Shown here in pieces: positions 1 to 12,572 of a DNA stretch of 64,000 nucleotides. A program made the position numbers and the translations under genes. The notes under the pieces were generated by a model that saw only the letters and a list, made by a program, of their open reading frames with translations, had not been told where the DNA came from and searched no databases. The stretch covers positions 223,501 through 287,500 of the forward strand of contig JAKOGI010000367.1 of the NCBI GenBank assembly GCA_029747015.1, read 5' to 3'. The stretch comes from Carnegiea gigantea (Eukaryota; Streptophyta; Magnoliopsida; Caryophyllales; Cactaceae). Each line of letters starts with the position of its first letter. Position 1 is the first letter of the stretch.

Positions 1-995
1 ACCACTGCCGCGATCGCCCTTCATCCTCTCCTAAGTTCAACTGACGTAACTTTACTCCATCCTTCTTCATTTTAGATCTAAATTTCATAGATGTGTTTGT
101 GGGCAATTAATGAGTTAATCTGGTGAATGATAGTTCATTGGAGCAAATTAATAATTCATGAGTAAATCAATTGGGGATATAAGTGGATGTGATTTGTGTA
201 ATTCATGAGGAAATTAAATGGGGAATATATATGGAAGTGATTTGTGCAATTCATTAGGAAACCTAATTTACTTAATTGAATAAGCTTGTGGAATTATGAA
301 ATAGTTGTGTTGTGTGGCAAAAGCAAAAGATCGAAAAAAATGAAATGTTCAGGGAATGCCAAGTATACTTGATTGTTATGCCAATGAGTTTATCCATGGA
401 TGTTTGCTACAAATTTTGTTGTGCTAATGATGAGATGTATTTTAATGGGTAAATAAGATTATGTGAACTGGCTTAATTTAGTTTATGAAAAGTTACTTGA
501 ATAAAGTTTAGTTGGGTTCCTGTTTGAACAATGTGGGGATGAGATTATATTGATTTAGGACATTGGTGGCCTTGAAAAGTATCTGTGATTAGATTAAGCT
601 AGAGAGTCATATGGTCATGGTAGAGCTTAAACAAGACGTAGGTGAGCAAGTTGTGTTGACTGGGGACATTAATGTGAATTAAGTGATTTTGTTATTAATT
701 TGTGATGATTAGAAGTGTGGGAGCAAATGCGGAATCGATTACTGATATAGTTAAGCAAGAAAAGGGGGTGTATTCAGGGGAAAATCTAAGGAAGAAAATT
801 AGGGTAAGTCAGATAAGTAAGCCATGATTATGTGCCTAGGAAATTAAATATGAACAGTTGATTTGGGTCAAATGTCGACGATCAAGTAATTGTAATTGAT
901 TTGGGTGAAAAATTGGGGGCCAATAGCTAAATGGCTAGGATTAGCCCAGTATGGATAAGTGCAGGTGGCAAGAAATTTCTAAACCTGCCTCTTCT

Positions 996-1044
<49 letters not shown>

Positions 1045-2083
1045 GGACATAGGGAGGGAGGGAGACAGAGAGAGAGATAGAAAGAGAGAAGAGAAATGTC
1101 AAAGTTCTCTTTAATGCGCAAAAGTATATCTAGCAAAAACTTGCACATTTTAATTCCCCGTTAATACAGAGCCTCGTCAAGCTACCATCGGGAACATATC
1201 ATAAAGATCAACTTGATCGAGGAACTGGGTAGGCATCAAAGATACGTTATTGCATGCACCCTTCAAACATATTGAAATTTACATTTACTAATATTAACAA
1301 GATTCTTTTTATTTGGCAACTAGAACCTTAGGACCCATTTCAGTGTTCATTGTTCAATGCGTAATGTTCATTAGTCATTATATCTGGCAGTAGAATTCAT
1401 TGTTTGGGCCCTTCCCATTAAAGGGGAAACTCATGGTTCATTATTTGTTTATTGATGTCATAGCTGATGTTCATAGATTCAGGTCCTAGTCCAAGTCAAG
1501 AATTAATTAATCAATTATTTGAATCAATGTTCTTCAAAAGATGTTTGCAAAGCATAGTTTTGACATTACATGCACGCTAACTGACTCCTTAAGAGTAATA
1601 ATTTAATTGTACATGGGGTAACGTATTGAGCTATCACTCATATTTCTATTATTTTGTGTTTTCCAAATTGTTTTAGGGAAGGAGGGGTAACTTAAGTTTC
1701 AGCAGGAATCTACATAGTCCAAGGGTTCAGTTGAGGTAGGCCAAAGCAGCGGATCCGAACTCTTTGGCATATAGAAGCATTTGACGGCCTGGGAATAACT
1801 TACTCATATTTGGGGATTATGAAATCTACACAAAATGTAAATTCTGTTTAGACACGATTAATGGTGGTGTCGTACCTACCTTGGAAGGTTAATATCAAGC
1901 TCATACCTTATCTGATGTAACCCTTATTATTAGAGGTTTCTACTTATCTGGTCGACTGTAATTCTTAATTTCTACCTTGTCCGTAAGGGATGGTGGTAAT
2001 GCCTAGCTTGTCGGTGCATTTCCACTGGCTCATAAGGCTTACTGGTACAAATAATTAGTTTGTGATTATGCTGGGGTGTTACA
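1..2083 (+). repeat. 3' part of a long Ty3/gypsy-type LTR (solo or 3' LTR)
   Basis: The segment ends in CTGGGGTGTTACA, the usual 3' end of plant gypsy LTRs. The 400 bases before it (about 1680-2083) have the look of a gypsy LTR 3' half. No TGGTATCAGAGC-type primer site follows the end, so this is a solo LTR or the 3' LTR of an element lying to the left. The start is outside the window. The opening 100 bases resemble the transcribed leader of such LTRs. Family assignment is by general resemblance only; no second copy is present in the window for comparison. Confidence 0.42.
1000..1090. repeat. (GA)n microsatellite
   Basis: Uninterrupted GA dinucleotides run from 1000 to 1043, about 22 units. 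An imperfect GA/GGGA purine tract follows to about 1090. Open frames read through it are low-complexity artefacts. Confidence 0.97.
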
Positions 2084-2369
2084 AGACAAAACACATTGTA
2101 GGTTGTAAGAGTGGATTCTAAAATTTAACAATTTATCCCTAGTCAGCAACTTCTAATGTAAAGCCAACCACTTAACGAATACATGTTTAGGTTTCTAAGT
2201 TCTGTGCCAGATTAATTTATACCCGGGGTATCTTAGGTTTCCTACCTTACAATCATTCATAGCTAGATTTAAATAGTATGATGGCCTTCATTGGAATACA
2301 TCCATTTACTGCTAGTTAAGAAAAAATCAGGTCGTATCAAGTCCCTATTCTTGAGAATTTTTCATTAAC

Positions 2370-2990
2370 ACTAACTATCTTTAACTGTTTGCACACAATT
2401 CCAGATAGTTTTGCCCTTCAAATAGTAATGGTTCACCATTTAATGCAGAGGCTGCTTGCTTTGGATGCAATGTTCCAAACTAGTTTAGCTACTAAGGCTA
2501 CAATCCAATTGATTGCATCCCATAGTACCCTTCCTTGTTTGATAAGCATAGGGCACCCTAAGCAACCAATGTAGGCTTTCTCTATCATAGCCAAAACCCC
2601 ATAGAAAGGCCCAAAAAATCTTATTGACCCTTTTTAAAACTAATTTGGGAACTAGAAAATTTTGGCTCTAATACATAAACATGTTCCACATATACTGAAT
2701 CGATAAGCTAATGTTTACTAGCATATGAAAGCTTTTTAGCTGGCCAAATTCTAACTCGAGCTGTGATTCTATCAACCAAGGTTTGATAATTAAGTTTGTT
2801 CAATGTTACTAGTTTCACTGATACACCAAAATATATAAAAATGTAAAACTCCTTGTTGAAAGCCTCTAAAGGCCACCAATCTATCATTTGTCTTAGATGT
2901 AAGCCCAACAGTCACTATATGAGACTTATCGATGTTTGCTTCCAAACTGGAGCACTTTAAGAAGTATTTGAAGCATAATGATATTGGTGT
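2370..2990 (-). pseudogene. LINE (L1-type) reverse transcriptase remnant
   Basis: Read on the minus strand, this piece matches the C-terminal half of a plant non-LTR retrotransposon ORF2. In order there are: a segment with LEANIDKSHIVTVGL near 2900-2950; LVDRITARVRIW and KLSYAS near 2710-2790, which is the region just after the catalytic domain; and then, in shifted frames, pieces resembling the zf-RVT linker (GFGYDRESLHWL-like near 2590-2620, and YYLKGKTIWNCVQTVKD-like near 2380-2440). Several frameshifts and stops break it. The catalytic YADD part, the endonuclease and the poly(A) end were not found, so it is a dead internal fragment. Confidence 0.68.
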
Positions 2991-5900
2991 GGCTCCTCAG
3001 TCTTTTAGCTATTTAGCCTCCTAATTTCCCTAAATCATTTGTCCACCCTTTACCTCAAGCATGCTTACAATCCTTGAAAGTTCCTCTAGATTGTCAGTGT
3101 GCATTTACATCTTAGTGATGGAGAATCAAGAGTTTGGCCAAGCTTATGGCAGGTAGGTTAGCTGGAATGAGTTAGACAAAAATCATATCAACTTTAAAAC
3201 ACGATAGGATAGCTCCAAATGACCTAAAGTGAGCTGACCATCTCTTGCTCATCACTGAAGCAGGTTGGATTTGTTATGTGATTGTCATGTAGGAGGATCG
3301 AGATTTTTGATTGTGCATTTTATGAATATGCTAGACATATCTTTGTCATTTAAGTGATTTGAAGATTATAGGAATACATTTCATCCCCCTTGAAATCACC
3401 TTGCAAAAATTTGTGAAAATTCAAAAAAATTTCCATTTCTCTTTTCTTTTTCTTCTTCAAAGATTTTATAATTATATCCTCCATAATCCCTCATGGGACT
3501 GCACTCTTCTACTTAAGGAAACCTAGGGGTTTGAAATGCTTGTTACATACACTAAATGCAATCATTAACCCTATGAAAAGGTGGTTTCCTCTTATCTTAT
3601 TTAATGACAAGCAAAATCTAAATGTGAAGACATTTGTTCGGTTCCCAACCTTAATACTTGATTTAACTTTTAAGATAGACCTAAATTAGGAATTTACATT
3701 TTTTTTGCGTTTTTATAGTTAATGACACAAGAAGTGCCAAAAACCGTGCTTTTAAAGCTAGCTTTGAAGATGGAGAAGGAAAAAGAAAGGAAAAAGTCGA
3801 GACCATCCTACCCAGAAGCTAACACTGTGCCAAGGTTAAAAGTGAAAAAAATTGAGACGGAAATGTGGCATGGGTAGATGTGTTAGTTCAGGCAGGTGGG
3901 TTAAATATGGGTTCAGCTAAAATACAGGTCAGGTGTATTTTGAGATTGTGTAAAATACAGGCGAATGTGTATCTATTTTATGGGTTTCAAATCGACCCAA
4001 CGGGTTTCACAATGCCTTTCTTATGAGTTATTTCTTTTTTGTCAAAGTTAAAGATCTTCATATTTGAAACTTAATAATGTTAGTGTTTAAAAAAACATTG
4101 CAATTGTATTTTCTTAAAAAAAATATTTAAACTACTCGAACTTTTCATTATGATATATGTATATCATATATAACTGGCCAAAGAGTCGAGCCCTATGAGT
4201 CAATCCATGGATTAAAATAAGATTGATATTAGATCGGATCATTTATGGGTTGGCCCGTCCAAAGAATTTTAACAGGTCATAGTGGTATGACCTGCTAATA
4301 ACCTACTTAATAATTTGATACTTTTATTAACTAACTTTCCATTACCTAATCGGGTATGCATTATTAGTGGGCCGGCCCTAACACGAGCATAGGTTAACTT
4401 ATTGCCCAACACTAGCATCATAGTTCGAGAGCAATTAGAATAGAAACCAAATAAAGTATATTAGAGAAGCACAAGATATTACAATTATCTTTTAATTATA
4501 ACATCGAAATTTTATATTATTACAAAGCAAAATTTTTTTAAATATGATGAGACATATTCATTTGATCAGTTAACTAGAAAATAACGGTATAACTTGCACT
4601 ATTTTTATATTTCTCTTGTTCCAAACTGATTTTCTTTGGATTAAATAGTTATTTCATACTATTTCATACCCATTTTTTAAACTTTCCCAATTTCAAGTGG
4701 CATATGATGTTATTGTATGAGAACAAACTTGGGAAAAAAATGGTATCATTGTTTAATTTATAAAGGGATGTAGTAATTATATAATGTTCCTCTAAACGAT
4801 CTAATATAATGAATAATCATTATTGTTAAAAGGGATAAAATTTTAAAATAAAAGAAGAATATAATGTTCAGGCCGAGCGAGTGGGTTCAGGTTCGAGTTG
4901 GGTTTAACTCGCTAATTTGGAAATCTTTTGGGTTCGAGTGAAGAAAATCGTGTTCAAAAAACCCAAAATTTCCAATTTTGTATTGGTCCAGTCAGTTTTT
5001 GCCATGTCTAGGAGTGGGTACCCCACGTTGCATTGTACGTCCGTGTTATGTTTGCTTGCCCAAAAAAAAAAAACAAAGGAATTAGAAAAGAGACGTACGT
5101 GGCACGGTCAGCCTTTACCATGTGGCACGACCATGCCATCTATGGAGCTGCTTCTATTTAAGTGAAGATTAGGCTAATGAAAGTGGCTTCTTTCCATAAT
5201 TTTTTAGGGTTTAATATGTCTTTTAGGAAATTTTTCTTCTCAAATACACTATTATAAATTTAATATTGAATCAATGAAAAGGTTTATCTTTTGAATTAAT
5301 TCGACATTTCTTCAATTGCTTTTCTTTGACTTAAGTTCAATGTCACTTTCTCTCTCATAAGTTTCTCTTAATTATCTTTTATTCATCCATATCAAGCCAA
5401 AAATTAATGAGTTTGATGAGCGAAAGGGTGAGAGGAGATCAAAGGGTCACCTTTAAGGATTTTTAGCTTGTAATCCACTTCTCACATTCTTGATTATCTT
5501 CCTTTTTATACCCCCTTTAATCTTCTTCTTCACATACTCTTCTCTGCTATTTTCAATCTCAAAGTTGAAATCCGAAATTTAGATTGGATTTGATTATTAT
5601 AAATGGAAATAGTTATAAGATCAATGAAAAGAACGATTTTCAAGCAAAAATCATCATTAAAAACTCATGGATTTATGGGTAATTTTCTCTCTGTTCCCCT
5701 TTTTATTGCTTTCATTTGAGTAGAATAGTTATGGATATTAGAATTGCTTTTTATTTGTGGCAATCATTTTGAGATGAAATTGGGAAGGTCTTATCGACTA
5801 GCCATGTTGAACCATCAGATCACCTTATGCGCTTTATGTGATAACTCAAAATCCTTTGATCTTGTGCAATACATTCTCTACATTTCTTGCTTAGTGATAG

Positions 5901-6232
5901 ATCGGTTTAGTGATAGAATTACAATTTATTTTGATCATCGATGTTCTTTATTTCTTTATTAGTAGTTGGCTTACTTTAAGGATAATTAGGTTACTATTAG
6001 TTTAATTACATTGATTCAACTTTTATCTACAATTTAATCACAGTTGAACCGAACCTTTCACCATTGCTAAGGAGGACAACTCTCTTTTATGAAACCTTTC
6101 CAACATGGAGCTGATGAGGTGGAGATAAATTAGCAATAATAACATAAGCAAATAAAATGAGCCAAAAAAAAACATAATATTGCAACGATTACTTGCCAAA
6201 ATTAAATAACTAGTTTTGGCCCCAAAGAATAG
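2991..6232. other. AT-rich intergenic DNA, no gene recognised
   Basis: No open frame here has a recognisable domain. Around 3890-4400 and 4860-4960 there are imperfectly repeated gggtt/cgggt-type phrases (for example gggttggcccgtcc and gggttcgagttggg), typical of decayed plant repeats. Short frames at 4917-5165 and 5744-5962 show no family signature and I do not call them genes. Confidence 0.6.
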
Positions 6233-6372
6233 TTACTAAGAGCTTATGCTTGTAACCCAAACCAACACGATGGGCGTCTGCCGTATGTGCAGTCTAGAGA
6301 TCCCTCTAACCACTTGCCTATTTAGGAGCTCATGGGACACGAGAGTATATAAACATAAAATGCTCTTAGTAA
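6233..6372. mobile_element. MITE candidate, 140 bp
   Basis: The 11 bases TTACTAAGAGC at 6233-6243 are perfectly inverted at 6362-6372 (GCTCTTAGTAA), and the similarity extends a few bases inward (TTATG/CATAA). A convincing target duplication was not found. It could be a chance inverted repeat, though size and layout suit a MITE. Confidence 0.35.
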
Positions 6373-7424
6373 TACTTCTATGTGGAACACTGAAAGTAAG
6401 GCAGAAAATAAATGGGTTTCTCTCTATACATTTCAAGCAACTCCAACATACCTTAATCCACTAAATTCAAAGATTTAATGATAGATTTCGTGGTTCTCAA
6501 CTTCTTCATTCTCTTGTCATCTGTGTTGGGCTGTGATTGTTATATGCACTGATCCAAGGCTACTTTCTCCTCCCAAGTTTTATATAATTATGTAGCACTT
6601 TTTGATACTTTTGTGAAATTTAATCTCCGTATTTCATGTTCAAGTTAATTAGTGTATTAATGACTATATGTACTTACATAATACACATATTTTATGAACA
6701 ATATCCCTTACAAGTGTAGTTGAAATTACCTCAATTTTAAGTATGTTGCATGCATGGTTATAGATTGTTATTATTAGCATTGTCTATATATAACCATTGT
6801 CATCACAATTTTGCTTCTTAAATAAAAATATTTAAGTAAAAACTTATTGATCCATAGTGATAATTACATAAAACGCCTAGACATTGAAGTATTGGTTATC
6901 TCCTATTATCAGTAAGGGAGACCCAATTGTTATCCTAGTAATGGTTGGTCACACTTGAAATTTTTAGCCATGTTATTAAGTTTTAATTGTTTTTCCTAGC
7001 CATGTGGTCATCTATGTAGGTTTGGTGTGGTCTTTATTATATGGGTTGTTCATTTTTGTTGCTGTTTTTACTCATTGAAGTATTGGATGATCATCTAATT
7101 TATCTATTTAATTACATAAATTGGAAAAATATTACTTAATTTCGATAGTAATGTAAGTGATTTTTCTAACATTTTCCAACATTTTGAATAAGTGAACATT
7201 TTAGAATCCAAGATACTAAGAAAATATATTAGAAGCCATTCCTGACAAACTAGATATTAAGAACTAAAGTGGAGACCGGTAGTTTAACGTTTAGAATTTA
7301 AAAGAAGCTACACAAATGGAGACCCAAAAAGAAATAGCCCACCTTATTCAATCTAATCAAGCATGCCATCAAAGGGGTGGATTATAGGAGGAAATTGTCT
7401 CCCTATTCAGGTGTGGCCACTTTG
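6373..7424. other. AT-rich intergenic DNA
   Basis: No coding region, RNA gene or clear repeat was recognised between the MITE candidate and the first gypsy LTR. Confidence 0.6.
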
Positions 7425-8576
7425 TGGAGCTTGCACGCGGATGGGCATAATTACTAACTTGAGTTTAGGCTCAAATTCCCCCTTGAACGTTGATATGACT
7501 TGTTTTAAAGGCAACGCCCCCCCCCCAGACTAGGATCTACCAAGAATTGCATAAAGGCTTAGCTATCAACAACTCTATAAAGGCTTCACTCAAGACTCAC
7601 CACCTTGTTCACAAGGATAAAGAGAACTTAAGATTTAGAGAGCGAAAGCTTTGAAGCTCAATTGTTCATTCATTCAACTTGCCTTCAACTAAACTTGAGT
7701 ATGGCTTGTATAGAGCTGGCCAATACTCTAGGGAACTCATCTTACATAAGAAAATGCAAAATACAACTTACTAGATTAACATAGGAAATATAAAAGTAAG
7801 TTACTAGATAAACTATGGTAAAAACAATATAAATCTAAAAACTAAGGCTCTTAAGACTTGTTCCCATCAGCTTGGGGACTTATTATCTTGAATTCCCACA
7901 TTAAGAAATGGGATACATCCTTGGAATCAGTTGGTCATGCATTGGTTTCTTAGGGGTGATGAATCCATTTGCATTTAATGCTTTTAGATTTTCGTGCATT
8001 CACACTACAGCAAGGTCAAATTCAATGAGCCATAACTCTCTTATTTCTGGTCGAAATATGATGAAATAGGATTCATATGAAAGCTTTTGAAGTCCATTTC
8101 CAATAAAAAAAGGTTAACTAATTTTGGCCCAACCTTTTGAGTGAAATGTGCTATACTAACCAGATGGTCCAAACTGGAACTGACAGCTAACTTTAGGGCA
8201 GTCCACTTTGGAACTTAAGTTGACTGACCAAATGAAGTACAAATGACTTGAAACTTTTTCCATGTAAAAGATAACATCTTAAACTTAACGATATCCTAGA
8301 ATAACCTTGGCTAGCTCATGTGGAGCATAGATGAAATTTGCCTTAAACACAGACTAACATTCTGTCCAGAAACTGTCCATGAGCACAACCTTCTGCTTTA
8401 AGCTTCCCTTATTCTTGTCGTGTGTTTAGCCTCAATTTAATAATTAACCTTTTAAGAGGCCTCTTAACCTTCCTAAAGGAGGAGGGTACAGATCCTAAGG
8501 GCTTAAGATGTACCTTGAACTGAAGCTATAAATCAGTACATGGATGAAGCCCCTTGTGATGAAGTTTTTGAGTACA
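7425..8576 (-). repeat. gypsy-1 3' LTR
   Basis: On the plus strand it begins TGGAGCTTGCACGCGGATGG and ends GAGTACA, so it reads TG...CA on both strands. It aligns along its length with 23853-24856. Extra blocks relative to the other copy lie near 7950-8040 and 8250-8290. A C-homopolymer sits at about 7518-7527. Confidence 0.88.
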
Positions 8577-9830
8577 GATCCCCCCTTCTTGATTGTGATT
8601 CACCCTCAAATCATCACCATCATCTTCATCCTTAAGGTAAGGTGTGAGATCACCTATATTGAAGGTAGAAGACACACCCATGTCAGTGGGCGATTCTAAC
8701 TTGTAGGCATTATTGTTCACCTTTTCAAGGACTTTGAAAGGACCCCCCTCTTGGCATAAGCTTGTTTCTCCTTCCTGATGGGAATCTTTCCATTCTCAAG
8801 TGTAGCCATACTAAGTCCCCAGGCTTGAAGGTGAGGGCCTTGCGGTGCTTGTTTGCTCTTGCCTTGTAGACTCATTGGTCTTCTCAATCTTTGCTCGAAT
8901 TTGTTGGTAAAGCTTCTTCATCTCCTTTGCTCTTTCTTTTACCTCATAACTCACTCTAAACTCAAGAGAAAGAGGTATGAGTTCAAGTGGAGTTGGAGAT
9001 TGATTCCATAACATGACTCAAATGGAGAATGTGCAGTGGCAAAGCTTGGTGTACAGTTGTATGAAAACTCAACATGTGGGAGCTTGAGATCCCACTCCTT
9101 GATGCTTTTACTCACCAAGCTTCGAAGCAATGTGGCGAGAGTTTTGTTGGTGACCTTGGTCTGTCCATCCATTTAAGGATGGTGGGAGGTGCTATATAAG
9201 AGCTTAGTGCTAAGGAGCCACCATAAACACCTCCAAAAATGACTAAGAAACTTTGTGTCCCAATCCGACACAATGCTCCTAGGTATGCCTTGAAGTTTGA
9301 CAACTTCCTTGAAGTAAAGATAGGCCACATACGATACATCATCGATTTTCTCATATGGAATGAAGTGAGCCATCTTTGAAGAGTGATCTACCACCACCAT
9401 AATGGCATCCTTGCCCCTTTGAGTCCTTGGGAGAGCAACTATGAAATCCACGCTCACATCCTCCCATGGACCATTAGGAGTAAGTAATGGGTGTATAACC
9501 TTGGTGGAATTAGCTCTTGGCCTTTTGGCAAATGGAACACTTAGAAATTACCACATGAATGTCCCCACCCATCTTGGGGCAAAAGAAGTGTTCCTTGAGC
9601 ATTTCAATGGTCTTGTCGATCTTAAAATGGCTAGCCATGCCCCCTCCATGCACCTCTTTAAAAAGAAGCTTTCGGATTGGCCCCTTTGGAATACATAGCT
9701 TGTTGCCCTTGAATAAGAAGCCCTCTTAGAGAGTGTAGAGGCTATGCTTATGGTCATCTTGATCATGGAGGTAGTGCTTGAAGTCTTCATCATCTTGGTA
9801 GATCTCTCAGACGAATTGGAAGGCTAGAAC
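8526..9830 (-). pseudogene. gypsy-1 integrase, broken
   Basis: This is the C-terminal part of pol. The zinc-finger part lies in frames around 9450-9700. The core contains [14 protein letters not shown] and [14 protein letters not shown] near 9400-9460 and [10 protein letters not shown] near 9270, the region of the first two catalytic Asp residues. The third catalytic region is broken in two ways: an in-frame TAA at 9173-9175, and DGQTKVTN, where the family's catalytic Glu is replaced by Lys (codon at 9155-9157). A tail with NNAYKLESPTDMGVSSTFN and IGDLTPYL follows at 8600-8720, and its frame runs about 50 bases into the 3' LTR. Several frameshifts separate the pieces, so the protein cannot be made intact. 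Confidence 0.82.
8577..8590 (-). other. gypsy-1 polypurine tract
   Basis: The minus strand reads AAGAAGGGGGGATC directly before the 3' LTR start TGTACTC. This is the plus-strand priming site, and it fixes both the orientation and the LTR edge. Confidence 0.8.
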
Positions 9831-11147
9831 CCTTGCTTCCGTTACGGCCAAAAGAGAGTGCCGCCTACATAATGCATTTGCTACAACATTTGTGGTCCCC
9901 TTCTTATGTTTGGCCACAAAGGAGAAACTTTACAAGAACTCAACCCACTTAGCATGTCTTGGATTAAGTTTATGCTGGCGATTCAAGTATTTTAAGGCCT
10001 CATGATTAGAGTGAAGTACAAACTGTTTTGGCCTTAAGTAATATGACCAATGATCAAGAGCTCTTACCAATGCATAAAACTCCTTGTTGTAAGTTGAGTA
10101 GTTCTTCCTTGAGACGTTGAGCTTTACACCAAAGTAGGTAATAGGGTATTAATCTTGCATGAGGACAGCCCCCATACCCACTCCTTGCATCACAATCAAC
10201 CTCAAATGGCTTGTTAAAGTTGGGAAGGGCTAGTATCGAGGCTTCACATAGCTTGCTTTTGAGTGTCTCAAAGGCATCATGGGTAGCCGTAGTCCACTCA
10301 AAAGATCCTTTCTTCATACATTCGGTGATGGGGGCCATGAGGATGCTAAGCCCCTTGATGAATCTTCTATAAAAAGATGCCAAGCCATGAAAACTCCTAA
10401 CTTTGATGATGGAGGTGGGAGTTAACCATGACTTGATAGCTTCCACTTTGGATTGATCCATGGAGATACCATCTTTAGAAACAACATACCCTAAAAAAGG
10501 CAACTTGGGCTAAAAAGAACTCATACTTTTCCAACTTGCCAAAGAGCCTTTGAGCTCTTAGAACCCTGAAAACTTCTTGCAAATGTTGTAGATAATCTTC
10601 TTCACTCTTTGAATAAACTACGATGTCATCAAAATAGACAACCATGAATATTGCAAGAAAAGGGCTCAAGACTTCATTCATCAATCTCATAAATGTACTA
10701 GGAGCATTAGAGAACTTAAAGGCATCACCAACCACTCATAAAGTCCTCCTTTTGTCTTGAATGCTGTCTTCCATTCATCCCCTTCCCTCATGCAGATTTG
10801 GTGATATCCAGTCCTTAAATCAATCTTATAGAAGATACAAAAGCTATGAAGTTTATTAAGCATATCATCAAGTCTTGGTATGGGATAGTAATGTTGTTTA
10901 TAGATCTACTATCCATGCACATATGGCATAAACCATCCTTCTTTAGCACTAACAGAGTAGGAACCGAGCAAGGAATCATGCTCTCTCTTGCATAACCTCT
11001 AGGCATTAATTCTTCAACTTGTCTTTGAAGTTCCTTGGTTTCTTAGGGGTTACATCCATAGGCAGCCTTGTTAGGGAGTGGGGCATCGGGAATGATGTTA
11101 ATTTGGCACTCAATGCCTCAGATTGGAGGGAGGTTGGGGGGTAGATC
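9831..11147 (-). pseudogene. gypsy-1 reverse transcriptase and RNase H, broken
   Basis: The RT N-terminal part shows LQRQVEELMPRGYARES and PTLLVLKKDGL near 10910-11030. A central fragment at 10475-10735 carries [17 protein letters not shown] and the catalytic YFDDIVVYSK. It is followed in another frame by FLGYVVSKDGI (from 10503), the linker SFHGLASFYRRFIKG, and the RNase H start FEVDCDA near 10190. The rest of RNase H lies in scattered frames down to about 9880. The YFDD active site is intact in sequence, but at least four frame breaks and some in-frame stops divide the domain. Confidence 0.85.
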
Positions 11148-11351
11148 TTATGGGAAAACATCTTGGTATTGTGACATGATGGGGCAGATTGAAGGGTGCA
11201 AGGGAGTCACTTCCTCATTTTTGTTACTTTCAAGCATAAGTAAAGCTAGAACTTGCTTACCCTTGCTTAAAGCTCTCTCAACCCGTATTTCACTTAACAC
11301 GAGAAGGTCTCTCTTTTTCTCACTTCCCACCCCAGGTTTAGTTTTGTGAAC

Positions 11352-11690
11352 TTAGTTAGATGGTAATGGGTTTAAGACAATCTTTTCTTTATCAACAATC
11401 AAGGAATATGTGTTTTTGAACCCATCACGCACGACATGCCCATCAAATTGCCAAGGCCACCCCAATAGTATATGACATGCACTCATAGGCACCACATCAC
11501 GAAGAACATTATCTCTATATTTCCTTCTAATTGAAAAGGAGATAAGAGCTTGCTTGGTTACCTTAATGTTGCCACCATCATTGAGCCACTTCAAAGAATA
11601 GGGCTTGGGATGAGATATGGAAGGAATACCAAGCTTCTCAATAAGAATAGTAGAGGCCACATTGGTACAACTTCCCCCATCAATAATCAA
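11352..11690 (-). pseudogene. gypsy-1 retropepsin-like protease
   Basis: A 112-residue frame contains IDGGSCTNVAST near its N-terminus, in place of the classic D-S/T-G, followed by LIEKLGIPSISHPKPYSLKW, VTKQALISFSI, and HILLGWPWQFD as the second hydrophobic loop. This is the aspartic protease of gypsy pol, which would mature Gag and Pol. The frame is open but has been separated from gag and RT by stops. Some gypsy lineages carry variant residues after the catalytic Asp, so DGG alone does not prove inactivity. Confidence 0.8.
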
Positions 11691-11741
11691 GTTGCAAACC
11701 TTATCTTGTATGGTGCATCGAGAGTGAAAGATTATTTCCCT

Positions 11742-12572
11742 TTAAGCCGTGTCATAAGGAATGTCTTGGATATGTAAAGTCCTCAAAACTTGTAATTCAC
11801 CCTCATCGGCATCAAGTTGAGTCTCCTCCTCTAGGTGGTCTGAATCTGCCCCATTATTGCCTTCTTGAACTTCCATCATCATGGCATCCACTTCTTTAAC
11901 TTCTTGTATGGTTATGACCCTTTTATTTGGACAATCATATTGGAAATGGCCATAACCTTGACATTTAAAACACTTCTTTCCTTCAAACTTCTTAGGCAAT
12001 TCCTTCGGAGAAGAAAAAGTCACGGCTTTGCCTTTCTCAACCTGTGAGGTGCTTTTAATTTAGGGTGAGAAAAGGGCTTAAATGGGGGTCTTGGACTTAC
12101 TTTATCTTTGGAAAAGGGCTTAGTGAAAACTTTCTTCTCCTTTCTTCGTTTTTCAACCTTGAGAGCAAGCTTGAAAACATCCAAGGTGAAATAAGTTTGG
12201 GGTTCCACCTTTCTAGCAATGAGGGGATTTAACCCATTGAGAAACCTAGCCACGGTTTGCTCTTAGGGTTCATGAATACCACCGCCTCAAGAGGAGTTGT
12301 TCAAACTCTCTCATGTACTCACTCACACTCATATTGTTTTGTTTGAGTGAGAAAATCTAGTTGTGTATGTCATGCTTGTAACTCTCGGGGAGAAACCGCC
12401 TGTTCATAAGGGTTTTGAGCTTCTCCCAAGTGTTAATCTTCCTCTTGCCATCTCTAGCCCTTTGCTTCTTGAGATTCTCAAACCACAGGGAGGCATATTT
12501 CATGAGTCTGAGGCTAGCAACTTTAAAACTCTTCTAATCAGCATAACCTTTGGCTTCAAAAATTCATCCTAT
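11742..12572 (-). pseudogene. gypsy-1 gag, C-terminal part with CCHC zinc knuckle
   Basis: Reading minus from the copia junction at 12572, the capsid part appears in broken frames (YASLWFENLKKQRARDG near 12440-12500). It continues through FLNGLNPLIARKVE at 12200-12250, a basic linker, and the zinc knuckle CFKCQGYGHFQYDC near 11940-11985. The spacing is C-X2-C-X4-H-X4-C, an RNA-binding nucleocapsid motif. An acidic tail rich in E and D follows. Stops lie near 12020 and 12255. The N-terminal half of the same gag is on the far side of the copia insertion at 23260-23639. Confidence 0.83.

Noticed and set aside
927..1148. Minus frame over the GA tract
   Set aside because: Low-complexity Leu/Ser repeats from (GA)n; not a protein.
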